Positions 1 to 5,912 of a DNA stretch of 5,912 bases are shown here, piece after piece (the first letter of the stretch is position 1; each line of letters starts with the position of its first letter). This DNA is from Oscillospiraceae bacterium (GTDB lineage Bacteria > Bacillota > Clostridia > Saccharofermentanales > Saccharofermentanaceae), in assembly GCA_902782985.1 (NCBI GenBank), contig CACZPC010000111.1, positions 1-5,912 on the forward strand. Reading direction: 5' to 3'. The notes beneath the pieces are model-generated. The model worked only from the letters and a program-made list of their open reading frames with translations. It ran no database searches and was not told where the DNA came from. Position numbers and translations under genes: made by a program.

Positions 1-60
1 GATAGCGTATCCGCCGTCATATGCCTTCTTGAACATTTCCTTAGTTGTTACCAATGGCAT
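1..60 (-). CDS. fba: Class II fructose-bisphosphate aldolase, N-terminal fragment (runs off the left edge)
   Basis: Reading leftward from an ATG at 60-58, the 20 visible codons give MPLVTTKEMF followed by KKAYDGGYAI. This matches the conserved N-terminus of class II (zinc-dependent) fructose-bisphosphate aldolases, which usually continue with GAFNVNN. The family reversibly cleaves fructose-1,6-bisphosphate to dihydroxyacetone phosphate and glyceraldehyde-3-phosphate in the cytoplasm, in glycolysis and gluconeogenesis. The start is supported by AAAGGAG at 76-70 on the minus strand, nine bases before the ATG, and by a good promoter further upstream. The zinc ligands and active site lie outside the window, so identification rests on the N-terminal signature alone. 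A related class II aldolase (tagatose-bisphosphate type) is the main alternative, but the MPLVTTKEMF start is typical of Fba. Confidence 0.85.
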   Translation of the reverse strand, partial: MPLVTTKEMFKKAYDGGYAI

Positions 61-69
61 AGGTAAAAT

Positions 70-76
70 CTCCTTT
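70..76 (-). promoter_or_regulatory. Ribosome binding site of fba
   Basis: On the minus strand this reads AAAGGAG, a strong match to the anti-Shine-Dalgarno complement, nine bases before the ATG at 60-58. It is listed because it supports the start of a gene with only 20 codons in the window. Confidence 0.8.
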
Positions 77-91
77 GACAATGAATTAGAG

Positions 92-106
92 GGGCTGATT
101 CAGCCC
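92..106 (-). repeat. Perfect 15-bp inverted repeat in the fba leader
   Basis: The sequence is GGGCTGA-T-TCAGCCC on the plus strand: two perfect 7-base arms around one central base. It begins about four bases after the predicted fba transcription start (near 110) and lies upstream of the ribosome binding site. In RNA it could form a six-pair GC-rich hairpin with a three-base loop. As DNA it has the form of an operator for a dimeric regulator. No run of T follows it on the minus strand, so it is not a Rho-independent terminator. Its function is inferred from position only, and I do not recognise the motif as the site of a named regulator. Confidence 0.5.
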
Positions 107-116
107 ACGCATAATG

Positions 117-145
117 ATAATACCTTTTATTCGGATGTGAATCAA
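117..145 (-). promoter_or_regulatory. Predicted sigma-A promoter of fba
   Basis: On the minus strand, TTGATT (145-140, 4 of 6 to the -35 consensus) is followed after exactly 17 bases by TATTAT (122-117, 5 of 6 to the -10 consensus). This places the transcription start near position 110 and gives a leader of about 50 bases containing the palindrome at 92-106 and the ribosome binding site at 70-76. The rest of the gap between the upstream gene (stop at 231) and fba shows no GC-rich hairpin with a T-run, so some read-through from the hydrolase operon into fba is possible. Confidence 0.6.
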
Positions 146-230
146 CTGCATGAGCAGGCTTTTCGCAGGGGATACAATACCGAAAAAGACATTAATCGCT
201 CCAATGAATTCCTTTGATTTTCATTTCCTG

Positions 231-491
231 TTAGCAGAGGAAATGGATGATCACCGCTACGATTATCCCTACAACGGCATCCACAACGGGAATAAGCCGG
301 ATATGATCCTTGAAGAAAGGTACAAATGTCAGGATGATGCCGACAACCGCTAACAGGATCAGAAGTATCGGAAGTAATAATGCAACTGCTGCAGATTCAG
401 CAACAAGTGTAAGCAGAAAAGCCATACCGATAAAGATCAAGGAAAGAAGTACTATAGCGCTGTTGACCAGATTATTCTTAAGATCGTACAT
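231..491 (-). CDS. Small three-helix membrane protein of unknown function, 86 aa
   Basis: I do not recognise a family. The protein is almost entirely hydrophobic, with three likely membrane segments at about residues 10-31, 34-60 and 64-84, separated by very short charged turns (AES, KDHIR). It ends in HFLC, so it has no soluble domain. Its ATG (491-489) lies one base after the TGA stop (495-493) of the upstream hydrolase. Its ribosome binding site, GGGGAGG at 507-501, is embedded in the last codons of that gene. The two are therefore almost certainly co-transcribed and probably translationally coupled, which suggests a partner or accessory role for the membrane-bound hydrolase; that role is inference. 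The good ribosome binding site and tight spacing argue that it is a real gene. The stop is TAA at 233-231. Confidence 0.8.
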   Translation of the reverse strand: MYDLKNNLVNSAIVLLSLIFIGMAFLLTLVAESAAVALLLPILLILLAVVGIILTFVPFFKDHIRLIPVVDAVVGIIVAVIIHFLC

Positions 492-492
492 A

Positions 493-1542
493 TCAGGCCA
501 CCTCCCCTATGAATTCATATGTATTATCGAGCGCCTTTGTATCTTGCCAGAATGCGTTATGGCTTATACCGGATAAAGATACAAAATCCGCCGCCGTACC
601 GTCAGCAGCTGCAAACAGATCACGACTGCTCTGATACGGGACCATCTCATCCGCATCAGAAGCAAGTATAAGTACGGGACAATCGACATTTTTGATATAT
701 TTATCCGAATCCATCCTGAATCTTACAAGAAGCCTGCAAGGACCATAGAATATATTCAGGTAGTTGTTGAAGATATCGTAAGCATTGGCATAAGGTGCCC
801 AAAGGATAAGTCCGGCAGCATCACGCTCGGATGCTGTATATGTGGCAATACCCGTACCGATGGAATATCCGAATAATATGATCTCCGAAGTTGTCTCCCA
901 TGATGCCACTTCATCATAGACTTTAAGTGCCATCTCCTTGACTGAATCTGAATCAGGAGCCCCTCCGCTTATTCCGTATCCCGGGTAATCTACGCATACA
1001 AAATCGGTATTCTCGTTAAAATCACCGTAAATGCCATTCTTATCCTTAAAGATCATCAGACTTGTTGCAGATGCATTCATACCATTACCATAGAAACATA
1101 TGATAACAGGACGCTTCTGATCGGGCTTGGCACTTCTGGAACTGATCCTCCACCCTGTAAGATCGTCTATCCTTATCTCGGATATACGGCTGTCTTCAAC
1201 TTTTGACAGTTCAGTCAGATCATCATAGGCAGCTTCATTATGGTTACACGGGAATACGATAAAAGGAGCCAGGTTGATTATTACGGTAGAAACTATCACC
1301 AGAAATCCGACGACAACAGAAGCGATCTGTGAGGTGATCCTTACCTTTGTATCTTTATCTCTCAGCAGCTGACTGACAATAAAGAATATAAGTGCACAAA
1401 TGAACGAAGCTGTCACTACCGCGACTACAAGGCTCCTGATACGGGAATTGAGCAAAATAAAGACTATTCCGGCCAGTGAAGACGCGAGTACGGATGATAT
1501 GACGCAAAAGACGGCTTTCCTGCCAAAACTCCAATTATTCAT
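493..1542 (-). CDS. Membrane-anchored alpha/beta-hydrolase (BEM46/ABHD13-like serine hydrolase), 349 aa
   Basis: Predicted serine hydrolase of the alpha/beta-hydrolase fold; the substrate is unknown. Three membrane segments lie at about residues 10-31, 38-60 and 72-96. The basic loop between the second and third (RDKDTKVR, 61-68) should be cytoplasmic, which would place the catalytic domain (about 120-349) outside the membrane; this topology is inferred. The catalytic motifs are present: the nucleophile elbow GYSIGTG with Ser227, the acid Asp298 in the DADEMVP segment, and His328 in GISHNAFW. The oxyanion region is YGNG (151-154), where many relatives have HGNG. DYPGYGISGG (185-194) is also typical of BEM46/ABHD13-like hydrolases. 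The ATG at 1542-1540 follows GAGGAGG (1557-1551). It is first in a two-gene unit with the 86-aa membrane protein and is divergent from mnmA. It could be an esterase, lipase or peptidase; the fold is secure, the activity is not. Confidence 0.88.
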   Translation of the reverse strand: MNNWSFGRKAVFCVISSVLASSLAGIVFILLNSRIRSLVVAVVTASFICALIFFIVSQLLRDKDTKVRITSQIASVVVGFLVIVSTVIINLAPFIVFPCNHNEAAYDDLTELSKVEDSRISEIRIDDLTGWRISSRSAKPDQKRPVIICFYGNGMNASATSLMIFKDKNGIYGDFNENTDFVCVDYPGYGISGGAPDSDSVKEMALKVYDEVASWETTSEIILFGYSIGTGIATYTASERDAAGLILWAPYANAYDIFNNYLNIFYGPCRLLVRFRMDSDKYIKNVDCPVLILASDADEMVPYQSSRDLFAAADGTAADFVSLSGISHNAFWQDTKALDNTYEFIGEVA

Positions 1543-1564
1543 ATATTATCCCTCCTCGAAAATC

Positions 1565-1593
1565 ATTATAACACTACCTTAGGATTCTGTTTT
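1565..1593 (-). promoter_or_regulatory. Predicted extended -10 promoter of the hydrolase operon
   Basis: On the minus strand there is a perfect TATAAT (1570-1565) preceded by TG and one base, giving TGTTATAAT, an ideal extended -10 element. Seventeen bases upstream the hexamer is AAAACA (1593-1588), which matches the -35 consensus at only three of six positions. That is acceptable for an extended -10 promoter. Transcription would start near 1558, leaving a very short leader of about 16 bases that starts essentially at the ribosome binding site. Confidence 0.65.
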
Positions 1594-1616
1594 ATGACCA
1601 TTTGTAGTGATAAAAT
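1588..1616 (+). promoter_or_regulatory. Predicted extended -10 promoter of mnmA
   Basis: TGATAAAAT at 1608-1616 is an extended -10 element (TG, one base, then TAAAAT, 5 of 6 to consensus). The hexamer 17 bases upstream, TGTTTT at 1588-1593, is a poor -35. Transcription would start near 1623, about 22 bases before the mnmA ATG. The same six base pairs serve as the -35 position for the opposite promoter driving the hydrolase, so the two polymerase sites overlap. Confidence 0.5.
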
Positions 1617-1633
1617 ACCTGAAACGGATAATC

Positions 1634-1638
1634 GGAGG
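1634..1638 (+). promoter_or_regulatory. Ribosome binding site that fixes the mnmA start
   Basis: GGAGG lies six bases before the ATG at 1645. An in-frame ATG at 1594 would add 17 residues that do not resemble MnmA. It also lies upstream of the predicted -10 element, so the transcript would not contain it. The 1645 start is therefore preferred. Confidence 0.85.
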
Positions 1639-1644
1639 ATAAGA

Positions 1645-2721
1645 ATGAAAGCTCTTATTGCGATGAGCGGCGGTGTTGACAGCAGTATAACCGCATTATT
1701 ACTTAAGAATCAGGGATATGACTGCATCGGAGTCACCATGAAGCTTCATTTCGAAGGACTCTCATCTGATATAACGAATAATAAATGCGGCAGCGAGTCT
1801 GACGTCGAGGACGCCATGGCAGTATGTAATAAGCTTAACATCCCGCATGAGGTCAGGGATTTTTCTTCTTCTTTCAAGTGCTGCGTAATGGATAGATTCG
1901 TAGACACATACAGAAAAGGCGGAACTCCCAATCCCTGTATCGACTGTAATAAGCACCTAAAATTCAAAGCTCTGTCTGAATATGCTTCACAGATCGGGGC
2001 TGAAATACTTGCTACAGGCCACTATGCCCGTACACGCTATAACGAAGCGACAGGCAGATGGGAGTTACTTAAGGCATCTGACGGCAATAAGGATCAAAGC
2101 TATGTCCTTTATAATCTTACGCAGGAACAGCTTAAGATGATACGTTTTCCCTTAGGTGAACTGACCAAGCCGGAAGTACGTGAACTGGCCGACAGATACG
2201 GATTCATAAATGCCGGAAAGAAAGACTCCCAGGATATCTGCTTCGTTCCTGATAAGGATTATGCCGGATTTGTCGATAACTATGACGGCATAAAGTCCGA
2301 GCCCGGAAACTTCGTTGCTACTGACGGCCGTATACTCGGTACTCACAAAGGCATAATCCACTATACTATCGGTCAGCGTAAAGGACTCGGTATAGCAGCT
2401 GGATCTCCCCTGTTTGTTACAGCCATCGATCCGGAGCGTAATGAAGTCATTCTCTCTCACGGCAACGGTCTTTTCAAGAAAAAGATATGGATAAATGATA
2501 TCAATCTCATCTCATATGATGAGATCGACAAACCACTGAAAGCTGCTGTCAAGATCAGATATAAACACACCGAGCAGCCTGCAAATATTATTCAGACAGC
2601 TCCTGATACTATCGAGATAGTATTCGATGAGCCTCAAAGAGCTCCGACGATCGGTCAGGCAGCTGTCATATACGATGGTGATACGGTTATTGGCGGCGGT
2701 ACGATCTTCAAAGTAGAATAA
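1645..2721 (+). CDS. mnmA: tRNA-specific 2-thiouridylase MnmA, 358 aa
   Basis: Cytoplasmic enzyme that activates U34 of the tRNAs for Lys, Glu and Gln by adenylation and transfers sulfur to make 2-thiouridine, which supports accurate decoding. The N-terminal ATP-pyrophosphatase domain opens MKALIAMSGGVDSS, with the PP-loop SGGVDSS at residues 8-14. TPNPCIDCNK (94-103) aligns with the E. coli region holding Cys102, making Cys101 the expected first catalytic cysteine. DSQDICF (194-200) supplies the second, Cys199. The tRNA-contacting block KDQSYVLYNLTQEQL (149-163), the central HYTIGQRKGLG (239-249) and the C-terminal beta-barrel with RAPTIGQAAVIY (332-343) are all in place, and the length is normal for the family. 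One oddity: the E. coli Asp99 position is Cys98 here, giving a CxxC. No sulfur-donor desulfurase gene is adjacent. The gene is alone on the plus strand and ends at a hairpin. Confidence 0.97.
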   Translation: MKALIAMSGGVDSSITALLLKNQGYDCIGVTMKLHFEGLSSDITNNKCGSESDVEDAMAVCNKLNIPHEVRDFSSSFKCCVMDRFVDTYRKGGTPNPCIDCNKHLKFKALSEYASQIGAEILATGHYARTRYNEATGRWELLKASDGNKDQSYVLYNLTQEQLKMIRFPLGELTKPEVRELADRYGFINAGKKDSQDICFVPDKDYAGFVDNYDGIKSEPGNFVATDGRILGTHKGIIHYTIGQRKGLGIAAGSPLFVTAIDPERNEVILSHGNGLFKKKIWINDINLISYDEIDKPLKAAVKIRYKHTEQPANIIQTAPDTIEIVFDEPQRAPTIGQAAVIYDGDTVIGGGTIFKVE

Positions 2722-2723
2722 TG

Positions 2724-2760
2724 AAAAAGGATGCTCCCATTAAGGAACATCCTTTATTAT
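2724..2760. terminator. Bidirectional Rho-independent terminator between mnmA and the valS operon
   Basis: AAAGGATG (2726-2733) pairs with CATCCTTT (2748-2755). Inside this, TCC (2735-2737) pairs with GGA (2744-2746) around a six-base loop. On the plus strand it follows the mnmA stop by four bases and runs into TTTATTAT. On the minus strand it lies downstream of the 244-aa gene and runs into TTTTT (2728-2724). The internal 2734/2747 position is a C-A mismatch in plus-strand RNA but a G-U wobble in minus-strand RNA. The minus-strand hairpin is therefore a continuous 12 pairs with the better U-run. Confidence 0.85.
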
Positions 2761-2788
2761 CTCTGCTTGAGAAATAAAAGACCTGAGA

Positions 2789-3523
2789 TTACTCTTCTGT
2801 CTTCTCTTCAGTTGCCTTCTCTGCCTTTTCGGAAGCGGTCTTCTTTGCAGCTTCTTTCTCTTCCAGAACCTCAGCCTGAGCCTCATCAACAATAGAAGAG
2901 ATATCATCATCCTTAAGATCAGACTTGATACTCTCATCTCCTGTCTTCATGCTATCGGGCTTAATGGCATTCTCGTCATTTCTTGCACCGTAAGCATCTG
3001 CAATAGCGAAAGCCTCTTCTCTGAGCTTGAAGAAATCATCTCTGGATGCAAGATCCTTTGTAGATGTCTGGAAACAAGCCTCATCGAATACATTATCAAG
3101 AACAAGGTAATATGTCTTCTCTGTACCGCCGAGGTTGGAATTGTCGATAAGCTCCTCAGCCTTGTCGGGCTCACCCTCTCTTGCATCAAAGCTTGCAAAA
3201 GGAATGATGATCTTGCTGAATCTGTATCTTAAGATAAGATTCTTCTCGTTATAGTCGATAGCTACACGATAATTAGCAATAAGGAATGTCTGGATAAATA
3301 CAAGGATCGAAATGAATGCAACAACTGCGGAAATACCGCCGAGTGCATAAAGCGGGCTCTTCTTAACAAATGAGAATATCGCAAGTCCTATGAAAACAAC
3401 AGTAAGAATAGCTGTAACTACTCTTCTGGTACTGATCTGCTTAGCATTAGCGGGAAAGCAATGTACACCTTCCTTAGGGAGCTTGGCGATCTTCGCCTCG
3501 TCCTGATAACTTACTTCTGACAT
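2789..3523 (-). CDS. Two-helix membrane protein with possible PH-like domain and charged tail, 244 aa
   Basis: I do not recognise a named family. A soluble N-terminus (1-33) precedes two membrane helices at about 34-53 and 58-82. Residues 85-176 alternate short hydrophobic strands (VAIDYNEKNLILRY, KIIIPFASF, TYYLVLDNV, ACFQTS) and end in a helix (SRDDFFKLREEAFAIADAY). This resembles the layout of bacterial PH-like (YcxB/DUF304-type) domains that follow a pair of membrane helices; that assignment is inference. From about 180 to the end the chain is low in complexity and rich in Glu, Lys, Ala and Asp, probably disordered or coiled. AGGAGGT at 3537-3531 sits seven bases before the ATG. The gene begins 15 bp after the valS stop with no room for its own promoter, so it is read from the valS transcript. 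Nothing in the sequence shows a functional link to tRNA charging. Confidence 0.82.
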   Translation of the reverse strand: MSEVSYQDEAKIAKLPKEGVHCFPANAKQISTRRVVTAILTVVFIGLAIFSFVKKSPLYALGGISAVVAFISILVFIQTFLIANYRVAIDYNEKNLILRYRFSKIIIPFASFDAREGEPDKAEELIDNSNLGGTEKTYYLVLDNVFDEACFQTSTKDLASRDDFFKLREEAFAIADAYGARNDENAIKPDSMKTGDESIKSDLKDDDISSIVDEAQAEVLEEKEAAKKTASEKAEKATEEKTEE

Positions 3524-3538
3524 ATAACCTACCTCCTG

Positions 3539-5912
3539 TTACTTAGACAGCATTTGTATTCTATCTTTTATATTATCATACATTTCTTGATATTTTGTCT
3601 GCTTTTCCTTCTCGGCATTGATGACCTTCTCGGGTGCTTTGCTGACAAAAGCCTCATTGGCAAGTTTGCCGGCAACTCTCTTAAGTTCACCCTCCAGCCT
3701 GTCCATTTCCTTATTGAGTCTCTCGAGCTCTTTTGAGATATCGATAAGATCATCAAGGGGCATGTATGCTTCACCGCCTGCAAAGAGTGCTGCTACGGCA
3801 GTAGCGGGAATTCCGTCCTTCGTGCTCTGTGTCTCAAGTGAGCTTACGGATGCAAGTCTCTCAAGGAAAGGAAGACCGTCCTTAAAGATCTTGGCAATAG
3901 CCTCATCCGGAGTAACGAGGATCACATGAGCCTTTCGGGAAGGAGCAACATTCATCTCGGACCTGATATTTCTTATGGATCTGATAGCACCCATAAGAGT
4001 AGTCATCATCTTCTCATCCTCGGGATAATTACCGATCGAATCAGCCTTGGGCCAATCGGAGATCATGATGGATTCCTTGCGGTCCTTAAGGATAAGGTTA
4101 GAATAAACCTCCTCCGTAAGGAAAGGCATGAAAGGATGAAGGAGCTGCATCGATACGCCGAGTACATAATTAAGAAGGTACTGAGCCTCAAGTCTTGAAG
4201 GACACTCCTTATCGAAGAGACGGCTCTTGGCGATCTCGATATACCAGTCACAGTAGCTTTCCCATACGAAGTCAACTATCTTGGAAAGGGCTACACCGTA
4301 ATCATAATTCTCATAGTTGACAGTAGCTTCCTCTACAAGTCTCCTGAGACCGGTAAGGATCCACTTATCTTCAAGAGTGAACTTGCTCTCGTCAACCTTT
4401 GAAAGATCGATATCGTCCTCACAGTTCATGATGACGAATCTCATGGCATTCCAGATCTTATTGGCGAAGTTACGCCCCATCTCGATCTTGTCGGGCATGA
4501 ATCTCTGGTCATTACCGGGAGCATTACCCGTAACGAGTGCAAAGCGAAGAGCATCTGCACCGCTCTGCTCGATGATCTCAAGCGGATCGATACCGTTACC
4601 TAAGGATTTACTCATCTTACGTCCCTGAGAATCTCTTACGAGACCATGGATAAGAACATCCTTGAAAGGAACCTCATCCATATGAGCACAGCCTGCTACC
4701 ATCATTCTGGATACCCAGAATGTGATGATATCATAACCTGTAACGAGTGTATTCGTAGGATAGAATCTCTTAAGATCTTCAGTCTTCTCAGGCCATCCGA
4801 GTGTGGAGAAAGGCCAGAGTGCAGATGAGAACCAGGTATCGAGAGTATCGGGATCCTGACGCATCTTCTTACCGCACTTGGGACATACTGCCTCATCCTC
4901 CTTGGTAACTACGATCTCTCCGCAGTCATCGCAGTAGAATGCAGGGATCTGATGACCCCACCAGAGCTGTCTGGAGATACACCAGTCACGGATATCCTCC
5001 ATCCAGTTGAAATAATTCTTCTCGAATCTCTGAGGAACAAATCTTGTCTTGCCTGTCTTAACGGCTTCAATAGCGGGCTTAGCAAGTTCCTCCATCTTTA
5101 CGAACCACTGCAAAGATACACGAGGCTCGATAGTGGTACCGCATCTGTAGCAGGTACCGACATTATGTGCATGATCTTCAACCTTGATAAGGTATCCGCC
5201 CTCTTCAAGGTCCTTAACGATAGCCTTACGAGCTTCGAAGCGATCCATGCCGGCATACTTGGGATAGTCATCTGTGATCTTGGCATCATCTGTCATGACA
5301 TTAATGACTTCAAGGTTATGACGCTGTCCTACTTCGAAGTCATTAGGATCATGCGCAGGTGTGATCTTAACTACACCGGTACCGAATTCGATATCAACAT
5401 AGTCATCAGCTACAACGGGGATCTTACGTCCTACAAGAGGAAGGATAAGCATCTTGCCGATGATATCCTTATATCTTTCGTCCTTAGGGTTAACAGCTAC
5501 GGCAGTATCACCGAGAAGCGTCTCAGGTCTTGTAGTTGCAAGCTCTACATATCCGCTGCCGTCCTCAAGAGGATAGCGAAGGTGCCAGAAATGACCTGCC
5601 TGATCCTCATACTCAACCTCGGCATTGGAGATCGAAGTAAGGCAATGAGGACACCAGTTGATAATCCTCTCACCTCTGTATATAAGACCCTGATTATAGT
5701 ACTTAACGAATACTTCCTTAACAGCTTCTGAACATCCCTCATCCATCGTGAAGCGCTCATGGCTCCAGTCACAGGATGAACCGATCTTCTTGAGCTGCTC
5801 TACGATCCTGCCGCCGTACTTCTCTTTCCAGTCCCAAGCTCTCTCGAGGAACTTCTCACGTCCGATATCTTCCTTGAAGATACCTTCCTTTCTCATTGCC
5901 TCAACGATCTTA
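3539..5912 (-). CDS. valS: Valine--tRNA ligase, lacking N-terminus (runs off the right edge)
   Basis: Class I aminoacyl-tRNA synthetase that charges tRNA-Val with valine using ATP and edits mischarged threonine. Some 790 C-terminal residues are visible. The reading frame stays open to the right edge, so the ATG at 5896-5894 is an internal Met and about 100 residues, including the HIGH motif, are outside. Counting from that Met: ERFTMDEGCS (47-56); the editing domain with TTRPETLLGDTAVAVNP (121-137) and AHDPNDFEVG (181-190); a zinc-binding set with Cys322/325 and Cys338/341; LDTWFSSALWPFSTLGWPE (352-370); and KMSKS at 427-431 (bases 4618-4604). The anticodon-binding helical domain runs from about 505. 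The C-terminal coiled-coil arm (about 715-785, DLIDISKELERLNKEMDRLE and onward) is typical of ValRS and absent from IleRS and LeuRS. There are no frameshifts. The stop lies 15 bp before the next gene. Any T-box leader would be outside the window. Confidence 0.98.
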   Translation of the reverse strand, partial: KIVEAMRKEGIFKEDIGREKFLERAWDWKEKYGGRIVEQLKKIGSSCDWSHERFTMDEGCSEAVKEVFVKYYNQGLIYRGERIINWCPHCLTSISNAEVEYEDQAGHFWHLRYPLEDGSGYVELATTRPETLLGDTAVAVNPKDERYKDIIGKMLILPLVGRKIPVVADDYVDIEFGTGVVKITPAHDPNDFEVGQRHNLEVINVMTDDAKITDDYPKYAGMDRFEARKAIVKDLEEGGYLIKVEDHAHNVGTCYRCGTTIEPRVSLQWFVKMEELAKPAIEAVKTGKTRFVPQRFEKNYFNWMEDIRDWCISRQLWWGHQIPAFYCDDCGEIVVTKEDEAVCPKCGKKMRQDPDTLDTWFSSALWPFSTLGWPEKTEDLKRFYPTNTLVTGYDIITFWVSRMMVAGCAHMDEVPFKDVLIHGLVRDSQGRKMSKSLGNGIDPLEIIEQSGADALRFALVTGNAPGNDQRFMPDKIEMGRNFANKIWNAMRFVIMNCEDDIDLSKVDESKFTLEDKWILTGLRRLVEEATVNYENYDYGVALSKIVDFVWESYCDWYIEIAKSRLFDKECPSRLEAQYLLNYVLGVSMQLLHPFMPFLTEEVYSNLILKDRKESIMISDWPKADSIGNYPEDEKMMTTLMGAIRSIRNIRSEMNVAPSRKAHVILVTPDEAIAKIFKDGLPFLERLASVSSLETQSTKDGIPATAVAALFAGGEAYMPLDDLIDISKELERLNKEMDRLEGELKRVAGKLANEAFVSKAPEKVINAEKEKQTKYQEMYDNIKDRIQMLSK

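Noticed and set aside
147..158. CTGCATGAGCAG as a possible terminator hairpin after the hydrolase operon
   Set aside because: Only four base pairs with a four-base loop and no T-run on the minus strand; too weak to call.
29..576. Three overlapping plus-strand open frames (29-217, 150-353, 310-576)
   Set aside because: They overlap the fba start, its promoter, or the 86-aa membrane-protein gene on the other strand. None has a good ribosome binding site, and they overlap one another in different frames.
1594..1644. An upstream in-frame ATG giving a 375-aa MnmA
   Set aside because: The extra 17 residues are not MnmA-like, the GGAGG is placed for the ATG at 1645, and the predicted -10 element lies inside this stretch.
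2821..2985. Glu/Lys/Ala-rich low-complexity stretch as a possible tandem repeat
   Set aside because: It is compositional bias in the C-terminal tail of the 244-aa protein. I see no fixed repeating unit at the DNA or protein level.
4952..5731. A 259-codon open frame on the plus strand, antisense to valS
   Set aside because: It lies wholly within an unmistakable, intact valS gene on the opposite strand. Its translation has no recognisable domain and no convincing ribosome binding site. It is best explained as an open frame created by valS codon bias.
5894..5896. ATG as the start of valS
   Set aside because: The frame continues open upstream (K-I-V-E-A before this Met), there is no ribosome binding site, and the HIGH-containing N-terminus of ValRS must lie further right, so this Met is internal.

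Overview
The window looks like ordinary chromosome from a Gram-positive anaerobe of the Clostridia (Bacillota). This rests on three things: clostridial-type versions of valyl-tRNA synthetase, MnmA and class II fructose-bisphosphate aldolase; strong AGGAGG-type ribosome binding sites; and moderately AT-leaning coding sequence. A Lachnospiraceae/Oscillospiraceae-like source is plausible, but the genus cannot be fixed from this sequence. I see no insertion sequence, phage gene, CRISPR array, tRNA or rRNA.

Layout from left to right. (1) Positions 1-60 hold the first 20 codons of a class II fructose-bisphosphate aldolase gene, reading leftward off the edge. Its promoter, leader palindrome and ribosome binding site lie in 61-145. 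(2) Positions 231-1542 hold a two-gene leftward unit: a membrane-anchored alpha/beta hydrolase, followed one base after its stop by an 86-residue three-helix membrane protein. (3) A short divergent intergenic region (about 1543-1644) appears to carry back-to-back extended -10 promoters whose -35 regions coincide. (4) mnmA (tRNA 2-thiouridylase) reads rightward at 1645-2721. (5) A hairpin at 2726-2755 sits between convergent transcripts and can end both. (6) Positions 2789-5912 hold a leftward unit in which valS, lacking its N-terminus at the window edge, is followed 15 bp later by a two-helix membrane protein with a possible PH-like domain and a charged tail.

The well-identified genes are housekeeping: valine charging of tRNA (valS), wobble-uridine thiolation (mnmA) and glycolysis/gluconeogenesis (fba). 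The less characterised parts are the hydrolase plus three-helix pair and the membrane protein behind valS. I found no convincing undescribed system. The points worth a second look are the translationally coupled hydrolase/membrane-protein pair, the palindrome just downstream of the predicted fba transcription start, the shared -35 divergent promoter, and the uncharacterised membrane protein behind valS.
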